From positions 1 to 43,339 of the forward strand of contig MFEK01000016.1 in the NCBI GenBank assembly GCA_001779925.1: DNA of 43,339 nucleotides, read 5' to 3'. The first letter of the stretch is position 1; each line of letters starts with the position of its first letter. The notes below the pieces were generated by a model that worked only from the letters and a program-made list of their open reading frames with translations, searched no databases and had not been told where the DNA came from. Origin of the DNA: Candidatus Doudnabacteria bacterium RIFCSPHIGHO2_01_FULL_46_14 (lineage in GTDB: Bacteria; Patescibacteriota; Doudnabacteria; UBA920; 2-01-FULL-46-14). Shown here in pieces: positions 23,627 to 30,881 of the stretch. Made by a program: the position numbers and the translations under genes.

Positions 23627-25846
23627 CTAATTCTTTGTACTGTAAACCGCAGCTTGTTCGAGCTTAAGGGAGATGATCTTGCTCACAGAGTCATCACCCA
23701 TGGTCACGCCGTAGAGCGTGTGCGATTGGCGCATGGTTTCGCGGTTGTGGGTGATGGTGATGAACTGGGTCTTGGCGGCCATGGTGCCGATAATTTTTCC
23801 AAACCTGATGCTGTTGGCCTCGTCGAGCGCGGCATCCACCTCATCAAGCACCACAAATGGTGAAGGATTGATATGCAGAAGCGCCGAAAGCAAAGCGATA
23901 GAGGTTAGCGCACGCTCTCCGCCGGAAAGCGCGGAAATCCCGCCGAGCTTTTTGCCGGGTGGGGTAGCGCGGATTTCAATGCCAACAATTTCGAGTTTGT
24001 GAACGCCCCCCTCCCTTACTCCCTCCCCACCAGGAGGAGGAAAATCCTCGTCTTCTTCCTCCCCCTCGAGGGGGGAGGCTGAGGTGGGGGTGATCGGTTG
24101 TTCCCGTACCAGGGTCATAGTCGCTTTCCCCCCCGAAAACAGCATCCGAAAATATTCCGCAAATTTTTCGGAAATTTTCGTAAACGCTTCATGAAATTCT
24201 TTCTTTATCACCTCGTCCAGCTCGGAAATCACGGTTTTCAAATCCTTGACCCCTTTTTCCAGATCCCCGGACTGTTCCGTTAAATGCATATAGCGCTCCT
24301 CGGTTTCTTTGTATTCCTGAACCAAAAGTTCGTCAACACCACCAATCATCTCGAGCTGTTTTTTGAGCTTGGCAATCTTTTCCTGCAAATCCGAAAGCTG
24401 GTGGTTCAATCGATGGTCTGGAAAAAATTTTCTAAACTCCGGCCCGAGGGCCGTAGCCGCTTCCTGTTCAATCGAATCTTTCCGCGTTGCGATCCTGGCC
24501 TGCTCTATAGCCAACTGATTTTTTTGATCAGAAGTTTTAACGATCAGCTCTTGTTTATTGCGTAGCAATCGTTCCTTTACAAACAACTGCTGTTTGACCT
24601 CCTCTTCTTCTTTGTTGTAGGCTGTGAAATCCTGCTCGAGTTTGCTGATTTTGGCGAACAGGTTCTCAAGCTCGTGATTCAGCCGATCTTCCTCTTTGCG
24701 CAGAGCGACAAGAACGTCTTCAATATTTTTCGCGCTTTCCGCGCCTTCAAAAATCTTTGAAACTTCATCGAACAGCCCTTGGACACGCACAGCCTCACTA
24801 GCATCAAAATTTTTAAATAAATTCACCAGCTTTGCGTATGCAGTCTTAAATTTAGTCTTTAGATTCTCAACATCAATGACAATATTCTTTTTGGCCTGCG
24901 CTTCTTCAGCTTTCAGTTTGCCGCGGATAGTGGCGAGCTCCTCGAGCAACCCCAGGCGTGCTTTCTGCAAAACTTCCAAATCGACTTTTACTTTCTTGTA
25001 TGCATCAGACCGCTCTTTTGATTGCTTTTCCTGCGCGTCCGCGCTTTTACTTAAATTTGCTATTTCGCTGTGCACATCGGCTAGCTGTTTTTCGAAAATT
25101 TCCAGTTTTTGGTCAACTTCTATGAGCTGAGTATCAAGCCCCTGCAAAATCTGGCCATAATAATTTATTTGCAGATCGCGAAGTTCTTTTTCCAGATCCT
25201 CGCGCTGTTCCAAGCGCTTGGCTTGGCGTCTCAATGATCGCAGCCTTGGTTCGATTTCGCGGGTGAGCGCCCGTGCCTGTTCCAGGTTAACCGAAGTCAC
25301 CTCCAGCTTGCGCAGGGTACGCTCTCGTTTTTGATAGTATGGGGTGATGCCGGCGGCCTCCTCCACAAGCTCCTTAATCGCGCCCGGCCCGCGCAGGATA
25401 AGCTGATCGATCGCACCCTGGCCGATGACCCAATATGAGGTATTGCCAAAACCGGATTTGAACAGTAGCTCCTCGATATCCAAAAGCCGAACTACATTGC
25501 CGTTCAATATATATTCCGAGTTCCCGTCCCGGTACACCCGCCGCCCCATCATCACCTCGTCATAATCAATGGCCATTTTGTGATCGCGATTATCAAAATA
25601 GACCATAACCTCGGCCGCGCCCAGACGTGATTTCTGATCAGATCCGGCAAAAATCACATCTTCGGCTTTTTTGCCACGCAGGAGTTTCATGGACTGCTCG
25701 CCGAACACCCACCGTAGAGCGTCGGCAATATTGGATTTGCCGGAGCCGTTGGGTCCGACAACCGCCGTAATGCCCTGTTCAAATTCCAAAACTGTTTTTT
25801 TGGCAAAACTTTTGAACCCGTAAATTTCTGCTTTTTTTAAATACAT
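23627..25846 (-). CDS. smc: Short SMC-like chromosome segregation ATPase lacking a recognisable hinge
   Basis: 739 residues, against about 1150-1200 for bacterial SMC. N-terminal head: KKAEIYGFKSFAKKTVLEFE, Walker A GPNGSGKSNI and Q-loop region. C-terminal head: signature ALSGGERALTSIALL, Walker B FVVLDEVDAALDEAN and the D/H-loop THNRETM. Between are two coiled-coil arms (about 165-330 and 395-550) joined by only about 60 residues (LKTKFKTAYAKLVNLFKN...) with no Gly-rich hinge fold. Residues about 584-614 (TPTSASPLEGEEEDED...) are an in-frame repeat (24005-24094) inserted between two strands of the C-terminal head. How it dimerises is unclear; a helical mini-hinge is possible. No ScpA/ScpB genes are nearby. 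Confidence 0.92.
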   Translation of the reverse strand: MYLKKAEIYGFKSFAKKTVLEFEQGITAVVGPNGSGKSNIADALRWVFGEQSMKLLRGKKAEDVIFAGSDQKSRLGAAEVMVYFDNRDHKMAIDYDEVMMGRRVYRDGNSEYILNGNVVRLLDIEELLFKSGFGNTSYWVIGQGAIDQLILRGPGAIKELVEEAAGITPYYQKRERTLRKLEVTSVNLEQARALTREIEPRLRSLRRQAKRLEQREDLEKELRDLQINYYGQILQGLDTQLIEVDQKLEIFEKQLADVHSEIANLSKSADAQEKQSKERSDAYKKVKVDLEVLQKARLGLLEELATIRGKLKAEEAQAKKNIVIDVENLKTKFKTAYAKLVNLFKNFDASEAVRVQGLFDEVSKIFEGAESAKNIEDVLVALRKEEDRLNHELENLFAKISKLEQDFTAYNKEEEEVKQQLFVKERLLRNKQELIVKTSDQKNQLAIEQARIATRKDSIEQEAATALGPEFRKFFPDHRLNHQLSDLQEKIAKLKKQLEMIGGVDELLVQEYKETEERYMHLTEQSGDLEKGVKDLKTVISELDEVIKKEFHEAFTKISEKFAEYFRMLFSGGKATMTLVREQPITPTSASPLEGEEEDEDFPPPGGEGVREGGVHKLEIVGIEIRATPPGKKLGGISALSGGERALTSIALLSALLHINPSPFVVLDEVDAALDEANSIRFGKIIGTMAAKTQFITITHNRETMRQSHTLYGVTMGDDSVSKIISLKLEQAAVYSTKN
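24005..24094. repeat. CTC-rich palindromic element inside smc
   Basis: CCCCCCTCCCTTACTCCCTC...CCTCCCCCTCGAGGGGGGAGG, ending GAGGTGGGGGTGATC. The right half matches the element at 35786-35868 (CCTCCCCCTCGATGGGG ... TTAGGTGGGGGTGAT). About 30 codons in frame. Confidence 0.8.
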
Positions 25847-25856
25847 CTGGTTTTAC

Positions 25857-25920
25857 GAATAACTAATTTTACGAATTTACGAATTATTGGTACATTCGTA
25901 CCGATTCGTTATTCGTAAAG
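25857..25920. repeat. TTCGTA-type dispersed repeat, copy 2
   Basis: TTACGAATTTACGAATT, then TACATTCGTACC and GATTCGTTATTCGTAAAG. Same block order as 11426-11480. It lies in the smc/rnc gap and is noncoding. Confidence 0.75.
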
Positions 25921-25923
25921 CAT

Positions 25924-26607
25924 TTAGAAGTCCTGCTTCTGCAGCGCGTTTTTGGCAGCCTCTACTTCTGAATCCTGTTTGGACGGCCCCGCGCCTTCGC
26001 CGATCAGCCGGTCAGTGATGTAAACCCCGACCACAAAATTTTTCGCGTGATCCGGACCCGATTCCGAGATGACTTTGTAAATCGGCGTAACAGCGAGCCG
26101 CTCCTGCACCATTTCCTGCAGCTTGGATTTGGGATCAAGATAAGCCTGCTCATGGATAATCGCCGGCAATTTGACGAGCACAAAATCTTCGATGAATTTT
26201 TTTGCGCCCTCCCAACCCTTGTCAAGGTAAATGGAACCGATCAAAGCCTCGAGCGCATTAGCCAATATGACTTGGCGCGCGCGGCCAGTGTCCTTGGCCT
26301 CGCCGTGAGAAAGGAGAATAAAATCCTCGAGGCCGAGCTCCTTGGCGATCTGCGAAAGCAGACGGTAGTTAACGAGCGCACTGCGGAAATTGGTAAGCTC
26401 TCCTTCCGGGTTCGGGAAATTGCGATACAAATATTCCGTGGAGACGAGCTCCAGGACCGCGTCCCCCAAAAACTCAAGGCGCTCGTTGTGCGGCAAACGG
26501 TGCGCGCGGTTTTCGTTTAAAAACGAGCGATGCGTAAGCGCGGTTTTGAGAAGATCGGGATTATTGAATTTTTGATTGATTTTATTTTCGAGAGTAGATA
26601 AATCCAT
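25924..26607 (-). CDS. rnc: Ribonuclease III
   Basis: 227 residues from the ATG at 26607; a TTG four codons upstream is less likely. The RNase III signature NERLEFLGDAVLELVSTEYLY is intact, and the second catalytic Glu cluster is in LANALEALIGSIYLDKGWEGA. A C-terminal dsRNA-binding domain follows (about 155-227, DPKSKLQEMVQERLAVTPIYKV...KQDSEVEAAKNAL). It processes rRNA precursors and dsRNA. That fits its place upstream of smc, a common neighbour in bacteria. Confidence 0.96.
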   Translation of the reverse strand: MDLSTLENKINQKFNNPDLLKTALTHRSFLNENRAHRLPHNERLEFLGDAVLELVSTEYLYRNFPNPEGELTNFRSALVNYRLLSQIAKELGLEDFILLSHGEAKDTGRARQVILANALEALIGSIYLDKGWEGAKKFIEDFVLVKLPAIIHEQAYLDPKSKLQEMVQERLAVTPIYKVISESGPDHAKNFVVGVYITDRLIGEGAGPSKQDSEVEAAKNALQKQDF

Positions 26608-26618
26608 TTTGGAAAGCA

Positions 26619-26682
26619 AGTAGCGAATAGCGGTCAGCGATTAGAATTCTAATCGCCAGTCGCTGGTCGCCAATCGCATTTA
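26619..26682. repeat. Palindromic GCGATTAG repeat upstream of rnc
   Basis: AGCGATTAGAATTCTAATCGC is a near-perfect palindrome in a stretch of related GCGAATAGCGG / TCGCCAGTCGC / TCGCCAATCGC units. Noncoding, between rnc and tRNA-Val. Confidence 0.55.
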
Positions 26683-26697
26683 ATTGTTAATGGCCCT

Positions 26698-26725
26698 GCC
26701 ATGCCGAAGCCTTGGCGTAGGCTGG
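26698..26725. repeat. Module B repeat abutting the tRNA-Val 3' end
   Basis: CATGCCGAAGCCTTGGCGTA followed by GGCTGG; the final TGG is the complement of the tRNA CCA. The same arms, AAGCTTCGGCGGGCAGG and CAGCCTA, occur at 39934-39975 and 41340-41393. Confidence 0.6.
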
Positions 26726-26797
26726 TGCGCGGTGAGGGACTTGAACCCCCGACCCTTCCCACGTCAAGGGAATGCTCTACCACTGAGCTAACCGCGC
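26723..26797 (-). tRNA. tRNA-Val(GAC), CCA encoded
   Basis: Minus strand begins GCGCGGTTAGCTCAGTGGTA; the anticodon arm TTCCC-TTGACGT-GGGAA gives anticodon GAC (Val). The T arm has GGTTCAAGTCC and the acceptor closes GCGCGG/CCGCGC, followed by discriminator A and CCA. All four arms pair. The 3' end abuts a dispersed repeat module. Confidence 0.95.
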
Positions 26798-26811
26798 TCG
26801 AAAATTTAAAA

Positions 26812-27768
26812 TTACGCTACAGGTTCTGCTTCCGGCGCTAAAACCTTTGCCTCTTCATCAGTTTTTTCGGTTTTTACCATTTCCATTACCGCCAAAACCC
26901 AAACGAGGTTATTAAAGATCGTGAACCCGGCGGATAAAATAACGACCGCGCAGCTCCCCAGGAGCGCGGTGAGAAAAACCAGCGTGTAAATCGCCCAAGG
27001 AATGGCCAATTTCGCAAAAACCAGGGAGAGAAATGCGACCGGAACGCTCAGCACAATTATACTAAATACCATCAAAGTAATAAAGACCCCCGAGACTCCC
27101 AGGAGGAAGGCGCCCAAAAGCAGGCTCTCTTTCAATTTATTCTGCACGAGCCGGAACCCCAAATGCAGCGCGGAGCGCACCGAGACTTTGTAGAGGACCA
27201 CGAAAATCGGGCTATAAATAAAAATATAAACCAGCAGGATGCTGACCGGCACAAAAATCGCCAGTCCGAGGAGAGCCAGAGCCACGGCACGGCCGATTTC
27301 AGAAATCACGGCCAGGTACACAACCGGCGCAGCCAGAGACACCAAAAGGATTAGAAATAAAAACAGCAGGAAAACTTGCAGGCGAAAAATCGGCCAGACA
27401 AATTTTGCGCCCTCTTGGAGGGCGGTTTGCACAGTCCAATCTTTGTCTTTGTCTGCCAGGGACTCGCCGCCCCCGGATAATTTCTGGGCCGACCAGATGA
27501 CTGTGGCCTTAGAAAGCGCGGCCAGAAACAAAACAGCCGCCGCTAAAGCGAGGCTCAGTATTGTCCAGGGACTGTCGAGCCCGTCTGCTATCTTGCGGAG
27601 ATGGGCTTCCACGCTAATATCCACAAACTGACGCCGGTCGAGAACGAAATTGATGAACAAAAAATTCAGGGCAGTCGCCAGACTGATGAAGACCCCGAAA
27701 ACCCACAACTGAAAATGATCACGCGCAAGCAGGTAGGCTTTTTTCAGAATCGCCGCGTACGGGAACAT
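26812..27768 (-). CDS. Polytopic membrane protein, about six helices, unknown function
   Basis: 318 residues. Hydrophobic helices at about 19-41, 72-93, 122-152, 156-180, 205-240 and 240-275 (for example LFLFLILLVSLAAPVVYLAV and LLGLAIFVPVSILLVYIFIY), with a disordered C-terminal tail (KTEKTDEEAKVLAPEAEPVA). The general shape resembles glycerophosphodiester-phosphodiesterase membrane domains or DUF-type polytopic proteins, but no motif decides. It starts directly after the ftsH stop (no gap), so it is cotranslated. A substrate or partner of FtsH is conceivable but not shown. Confidence 0.8.
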   Translation of the reverse strand: MFPYAAILKKAYLLARDHFQLWVFGVFISLATALNFLFINFVLDRRQFVDISVEAHLRKIADGLDSPWTILSLALAAAVLFLAALSKATVIWSAQKLSGGGESLADKDKDWTVQTALQEGAKFVWPIFRLQVFLLFLFLILLVSLAAPVVYLAVISEIGRAVALALLGLAIFVPVSILLVYIFIYSPIFVVLYKVSVRSALHLGFRLVQNKLKESLLLGAFLLGVSGVFITLMVFSIIVLSVPVAFLSLVFAKLAIPWAIYTLVFLTALLGSCAVVILSAGFTIFNNLVWVLAVMEMVKTEKTDEEAKVLAPEAEPVA

Positions 27769-29688
27769 TTATATCAGCTCCCCGGCCTCGCCGAGGCGAG
27801 TCGAGGCGGGCGGGGTAGAGGGCGCGATTACGGCGGGCTGTTTCTGGATTTTTTTGGCAGGCGGGTTCACGTCAGCCATAATTTTGACAAACTCTTCCTG
27901 TTCGATGGTTTCTTGTTTAGTGAGTATTTTGGCGATCTGATCAAGTTTGGCCCGGTATTTTTTGCAAAGCTGGGACGCGGTTTTGAGTGCGCCATCCAAA
28001 AAATTGGCAATTTCTTCATCAATTTTCTGGGCGACCTTTTCCGAATAATTGCGCTGTTCACCGATTTCTTTGCCCAAAAAAATCATCTCGTGATGATCGC
28101 CGTAAGTAACGGGCCCGAGTTTGTCGCTCATGCCATACATCATGACAAGCTTGCGGGCAAGGTTGGAGGCAACCTGGAGGTCGTTGGATGCGCCCGTAGT
28201 AATGTCTGCAAATACCTGCTGTTCCGCCACATAGCCGCCAAGCGCCACTGCCAGGTCAGCGAGAAATTCGCTTCGCGAATGCAGGTGTTTATCCTCAACC
28301 GGCAGTTTCAAAGTATAGCCCGCCGCTCTGCCGCGCGAGACTATGGAAATCTTGTGGACAGGGTCCGCGTGCGGGAGCATGGCGGCCACCAGCGCGTGGC
28401 CGCCTTCGTGGTAAGCCGCGATTTGTTTTTCGCGCGGGGACAACACGCGGCTTTTGCGCTCCGGCCCCAGCATGACTTTTTCAATGGCTTCCAGAAATTC
28501 ACCCAGGTCAACCTGCTGTTTATCCCGGCGAGCGGCAAGAATCGCCGCTTCATTCACAAGGTTAGCCAGGTCTGCGCCGGAAAAACCCGGAGTGCGTTCG
28601 GCAATGAGATTGACATTCAGGGTTTTTAACACGGGTTTGCCGCGCAGATGCACTTTGAGGATTGCCTCGCGGTCTTTTATATCCGGCTGGTCAATGATAA
28701 CCTGTCGGTCAAAGCGGCCTGGACGCAAAAGTGCAGGATCCAAGACATCCGGCCGGTTAGTCGCCGCAATGACTATAACGTTCGTGTCCGTATCAAAGCC
28801 GTCCATTTCCACGAGAATCTGGTTCAGTGTCTGCTCGCGCTCATCATGCGAACCGCCCAGTCCTGCGCCGCGCTGGCGGCCGACCGCGTCGATTTCATCG
28901 ATAAACACAATACACGGGGCATGCTTTTTAGCTCGGCGAAACAGATCGCGCGTCCTGGCTGCGCCCACGCCCACGAACATTTCCACAAACTCTGAGCCGG
29001 ACATATGGAAAAACGGCACATTAGCCTCGCCGGCTACCGCGCGCGCAAGCAAAGTCTTACCGCAGCCGGGCGGCCCCAGGAGCAGCGCGCCTTTGGGAAT
29101 GCGCGCACCAATATTCAGAAACTTTTGCGGGTAGCGCAAAAACTCCACTATTTCTTTGAGTTCTTCTTTTGCCTCGGCAACTCCGGCCACATCCGCAAAC
29201 GTAACTTTTTTCTGCGTCGCGCTGTCCGTGAGGCGTGCCTGCGATTGCCCAAACGACATAGCCCTGTTGTTCTGGCCCCCGACTTGCCGCATCAAAAAAT
29301 AAATAAATCCGGCAATGAGCAGAAATGGTATAAGGAACGGCAAGATGCCTTGGACAAAAAACGAGGTGGCAGACGGACCTTTGACCTGGATACGCGCATC
29401 CTTGATGGCATCCGCGTCAGCATTGAAGCGAACCAATGCTTCACTTAGGTCAGACTGCGACTCTTTGATGGTCCTCACTTTGGAGCCGTCTTTGAGAAAT
29501 ACTAAAACCTCGTTATTGTCAGTGGAAACCTCGATATGATCAACGCGCCGCTCCTTCACATCGCCAGCAATGTCAGAGAGTGTAACCTCTTTGACATCCC
29601 GATCCTCGCTAACCGTCAGGCTGAAAACCCCCGCGATAATGAGGAAGACGAACAAGACAATGCCTAAATTTTTTAGAAACTTCTTCAT
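27769..29688 (-). CDS. ftsH: ATP-dependent zinc metalloprotease FtsH
   Basis: 639 residues. Two N-terminal helices (about 6-24 and 110-130) flank an extracytoplasmic domain. The AAA domain has Walker [14 protein letters not shown], Walker [13 protein letters not shown] and [23 protein letters not shown]. The zinc site is [13 protein letters not shown], with a distal Asp in the C-terminal helices ([12 protein letters not shown]). It degrades misfolded membrane and regulatory proteins. The last 17 residues ([17 protein letters not shown]) are coded by a repeat-like GC-rich palindrome (27784-27825, GCCTCGCCGAGGCGAG), probably a repeat-derived tail. It is followed without gap by the membrane protein. 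Confidence 0.97.
   Translation of the reverse strand: MKKFLKNLGIVLFVFLIIAGVFSLTVSEDRDVKEVTLSDIAGDVKERRVDHIEVSTDNNEVLVFLKDGSKVRTIKESQSDLSEALVRFNADADAIKDARIQVKGPSATSFFVQGILPFLIPFLLIAGFIYFLMRQVGGQNNRAMSFGQSQARLTDSATQKKVTFADVAGVAEAKEELKEIVEFLRYPQKFLNIGARIPKGALLLGPPGCGKTLLARAVAGEANVPFFHMSGSEFVEMFVGVGAARTRDLFRRAKKHAPCIVFIDEIDAVGRQRGAGLGGSHDEREQTLNQILVEMDGFDTDTNVIVIAATNRPDVLDPALLRPGRFDRQVIIDQPDIKDREAILKVHLRGKPVLKTLNVNLIAERTPGFSGADLANLVNEAAILAARRDKQQVDLGEFLEAIEKVMLGPERKSRVLSPREKQIAAYHEGGHALVAAMLPHADPVHKISIVSRGRAAGYTLKLPVEDKHLHSRSEFLADLAVALGGYVAEQQVFADITTGASNDLQVASNLARKLVMMYGMSDKLGPVTYGDHHEMIFLGKEIGEQRNYSEKVAQKIDEEIANFLDGALKTASQLCKKYRAKLDQIAKILTKQETIEQEEFVKIMADVNPPAKKIQKQPAVIAPSTPPASTRLGEAGELI
27784..27825. 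repeat. GC-rich palindromic module at the ftsH 3' end
   Basis: CCTCGCCGAGGCGAG followed by TCGAGGCGGGCGGGG. It encodes the last residues of FtsH. Related to the GCGGGC-type modules elsewhere in the window. Confidence 0.5.
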
Positions 29689-29750
29689 AAGTTAAAATTG
29701 TACCATCTTAACAATCATGAATCAAATGTGCGCTACGCACAATTGAAAGG

Positions 29751-29837
29751 TGGTGCCGCCGGTCGGAGTTGAACCGACATACCCTTGCGGGCGTCAGCTC
29801 CTAAAGCTGATGTGTCTGCCAATTTCACCACGGCGGC
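29751..29837 (-). tRNA. tRNA-Leu(TAG), CCA encoded
   Basis: Minus strand begins GCCGCCGTGGTGAAATTGGC; the anticodon arm TCAGC-TTTAGGA-GCTGA gives TAG (Leu). The long class II variable arm CGCCCGCAAGGGTATG is present, the T loop is GGTTCAACTCC, and the acceptor GCCGCCG/CGGCGGC pairs fully, followed by ACCA. The 5' half overlaps the end of the GIY-YIG gene by 44 nt. Confidence 0.95.
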
Positions 29838-30072
29838 GTATTGTTCTTAAAAATTCCTTTCCAATTCCAGACTTTAAGTATTTTTCATGATTTCTAGCGG
29901 TCTTTCTATCAGGAAACTCTTCGGTGTATATTAATTCAAAGGGCAGATACGATCTAGTGGTCGTTTCTTTTCCTGCATTGTGCTGAGCGACTCTCCTAGT
30001 AACATTATAAGCCAAGCCCACATAAATGTAGTTCTTCACTAAACTACTAATTGCGTAAACACTGCATTTCAT
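29794..30072 (-). CDS. GIY-YIG nuclease-domain protein overlapping a tRNA
   Basis: 92 residues from the ATG at 30072. GIY-YIG motifs are Y6-A7-I8 and Y17-V18-G19, with R25, and the catalytic Glu is E63 in TARNHEKYLKSGIGKEFL. That is the single-domain UPF0213 class. The frame stays open upstream, but those codons are the 5' half of a broken tRNA-Leu, so the internal ATG is chosen; no good ribosome site is seen. The last 15 codons (from about residue 78) are the first 44 nt of the intact tRNA-Leu, so the protein ends in a tRNA-derived tail. Placement between two tRNA-Leu sequences suggests a mobile or homing nuclease. It may also be a DNA repair protein. Confidence 0.85.
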   Translation of the reverse strand: MKCSVYAISSLVKNYIYVGLAYNVTRRVAQHNAGKETTTRSYLPFELIYTEEFPDRKTARNHEKYLKSGIGKEFLRTIRRRGEIGRHISFRS

Positions 30073-30088
30073 AACGATTTTTATTTTT

Positions 30089-30144
30089 GGTCCTAAACCT
30101 GTGCGCCTGCCGGCAGGCAGGTATGCCAATTCCGCCACTCGCCC
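30089..30144 (-). pseudogene. Broken tRNA-Leu 5' half with a palindrome in its D arm
   Basis: Reads GGGCGAGTGGCGGAATTGGC-ATAC on the minus strand, then CTGCCTGCCGGCAGG, then CGCACAGGTTTAGGACC. This is the 5' half of a tRNA-Leu: acceptor GGGCGAG, D arm, and anticodon loop TTTAGGA. A 15-nt palindromic insert interrupts the D arm, and the sequence stops in the 3' strand of the anticodon stem. No matching 3' half (variable and T arms, CTCGCCC) is found in the next 250 nt. It therefore cannot be a functional tRNA. Confidence 0.8.
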
Positions 30145-30146
30145 CC

Positions 30147-30250
30147 CAACTATGCGGGGTAAATCTGCTTGCCCGACTGAAATTTGCAAAGCAAATTTGG
30201 GCGGGCCTTTCGCCACTTTACCCGCCTAACTGCATGAGCAGTTGGGACGT
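30147..30250. repeat. Inverted repeat region next to the broken tRNA-Leu
   Basis: CCCAACTATGCGGGGTAAA at the left is complemented by TTTACCCGCC...CAGTTGGG at the right, with GCCCG/CGGGC and AAATTTGC/GCAAATTT inner arms. It has the GGCGGGC flavour of the dispersed modules. Confidence 0.6.
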
Positions 30251-30292
30251 GCCCGGCCAAAAGCCCTAAGATTATAGCGAAACTAGGCAGTC

Positions 30293-30321
30293 TTGACAAT
30301 TCCGCCCAAAAGTGCTAGGAT
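30293..30321 (+). promoter_or_regulatory. Candidate promoter of accessory operon A
   Basis: TTGACA (30293-30298), 17-nt spacer ATTCCGCCCAAAAGTGC, then TAGGAT (30316-30321); TGC makes an extended -10. Start near 30328, leader about 250 nt. Confidence 0.7.
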
Positions 30322-30490
30322 TGGTGGTCAATAATGATCCCAAATTTGATACACTAAAAAACCAGCTTTTCTCGCAGGAAAGAATCAGCAAATGTGCCGG
30401 TTCTCTCCGGCTAGAGAAGAGAAAAAAATCCCTAGCCTGAACTTTAAAAACTGAAAATAATGGATCAATTCTTTCTTCCCTAACCGATGC

Positions 30491-30545
30491 AGTTACAACC
30501 TGCGTCCGGCAAGCGATTTTCGTTTTCCGAGCGCAGGTTGTAACT
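30491..30545 (+). promoter_or_regulatory. 14-bp inverted repeat in operon A leader
   Basis: AGTTACAACCTGCG (30491-30504) and CGCAGGTTGTAACT (30532-30545) are perfect complements around a 27-nt loop. It is 30 nt upstream of the first ATG, just before the ribosome site (AGAAAGGA). It could be an operator, an mRNA hairpin that hides or exposes the ribosome site, or part of a riboswitch-like fold; the sequence cannot say which. Confidence 0.6.
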
Positions 30546-30575
30546 AACTGCAAAAACGGAAAGAAAGGAAAAAGT

Positions 30576-30881
30576 ATGGAAAAATCGGAAGACACGGGCA
30601 GACCATACACCGGTTATGTTATCGGATCACGACCAACTCCAGGTGGCCCAATTTGGCGCCTGAGAATTGAGACTGGTCCAAAGCTGACCGGCGAGAGCGT
30701 GACAATTTTGCGAAGCAGCACGCCTCCTGACATTAAGGAGACGGCATTTGCGAAGTTCAATGTCACGACCATTGGTAAGCCCCCCAACGATCAAGACTTC
30801 GCGGTCAATGTTATTTTAACGACCCGCGACAGGCAAACAACAAATGGAACGGAACAAAAGGAAGAAAAGGAGACGAAATGA
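30576..30881 (+). CDS. Small protein of unknown function, first gene of accessory operon A
   Basis: 101 residues, no signal or membrane segment. The first 75 residues look like a small beta-rich domain (YTGYVIGSRPTPGGPIWRL, GESVTILRSSTP); the tail is Lys/Glu-rich (QKEEKETK). No family is recognised. Its 3' end overlaps the next gene by 4 nt (ATGA), so it is translationally coupled to the membrane protein that follows and may be its soluble partner. Confidence 0.75.
   Translation: MEKSEDTGRPYTGYVIGSRPTPGGPIWRLRIETGPKLTGESVTILRSSTPPDIKETAFAKFNVTTIGKPPNDQDFAVNVILTTRDRQTTNGTEQKEEKETK

Larger units (their letters stand above)
30145..30575. other. Repeat-rich gap and accessory operon A leader
   Basis: A 430-nt gap. 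The first 110 nt hold an inverted-repeat region (CCCAACTATGCGGGGTAAA against CCCAACT...GGCGGGTAAA) with a core palindrome AAATTTGCAAAGCAAATTT (30180-30198). Then follow the operon A promoter (30293-30321), a weak hairpin TTCTCT/AGAGAA, and a 14-bp inverted repeat (30491-30545). No CDS is supported. Confidence 0.6.

Noticed and set aside
27601-28629. 342-residue open frame on the plus strand
   Set aside because: It lies antisense to the ftsH coding region and the end of the membrane protein gene. No ribosome site or domain is seen, and the composition fits a shadow frame.
29751-30144. Group I intron with a GIY-YIG gene in tRNA-Leu
   Set aside because: The two tRNA parts have different acceptor stems (GGGCGAG and GCCGCCG) and the right one is complete, so they are not halves of one interrupted gene. 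No intron core motifs were recognised.
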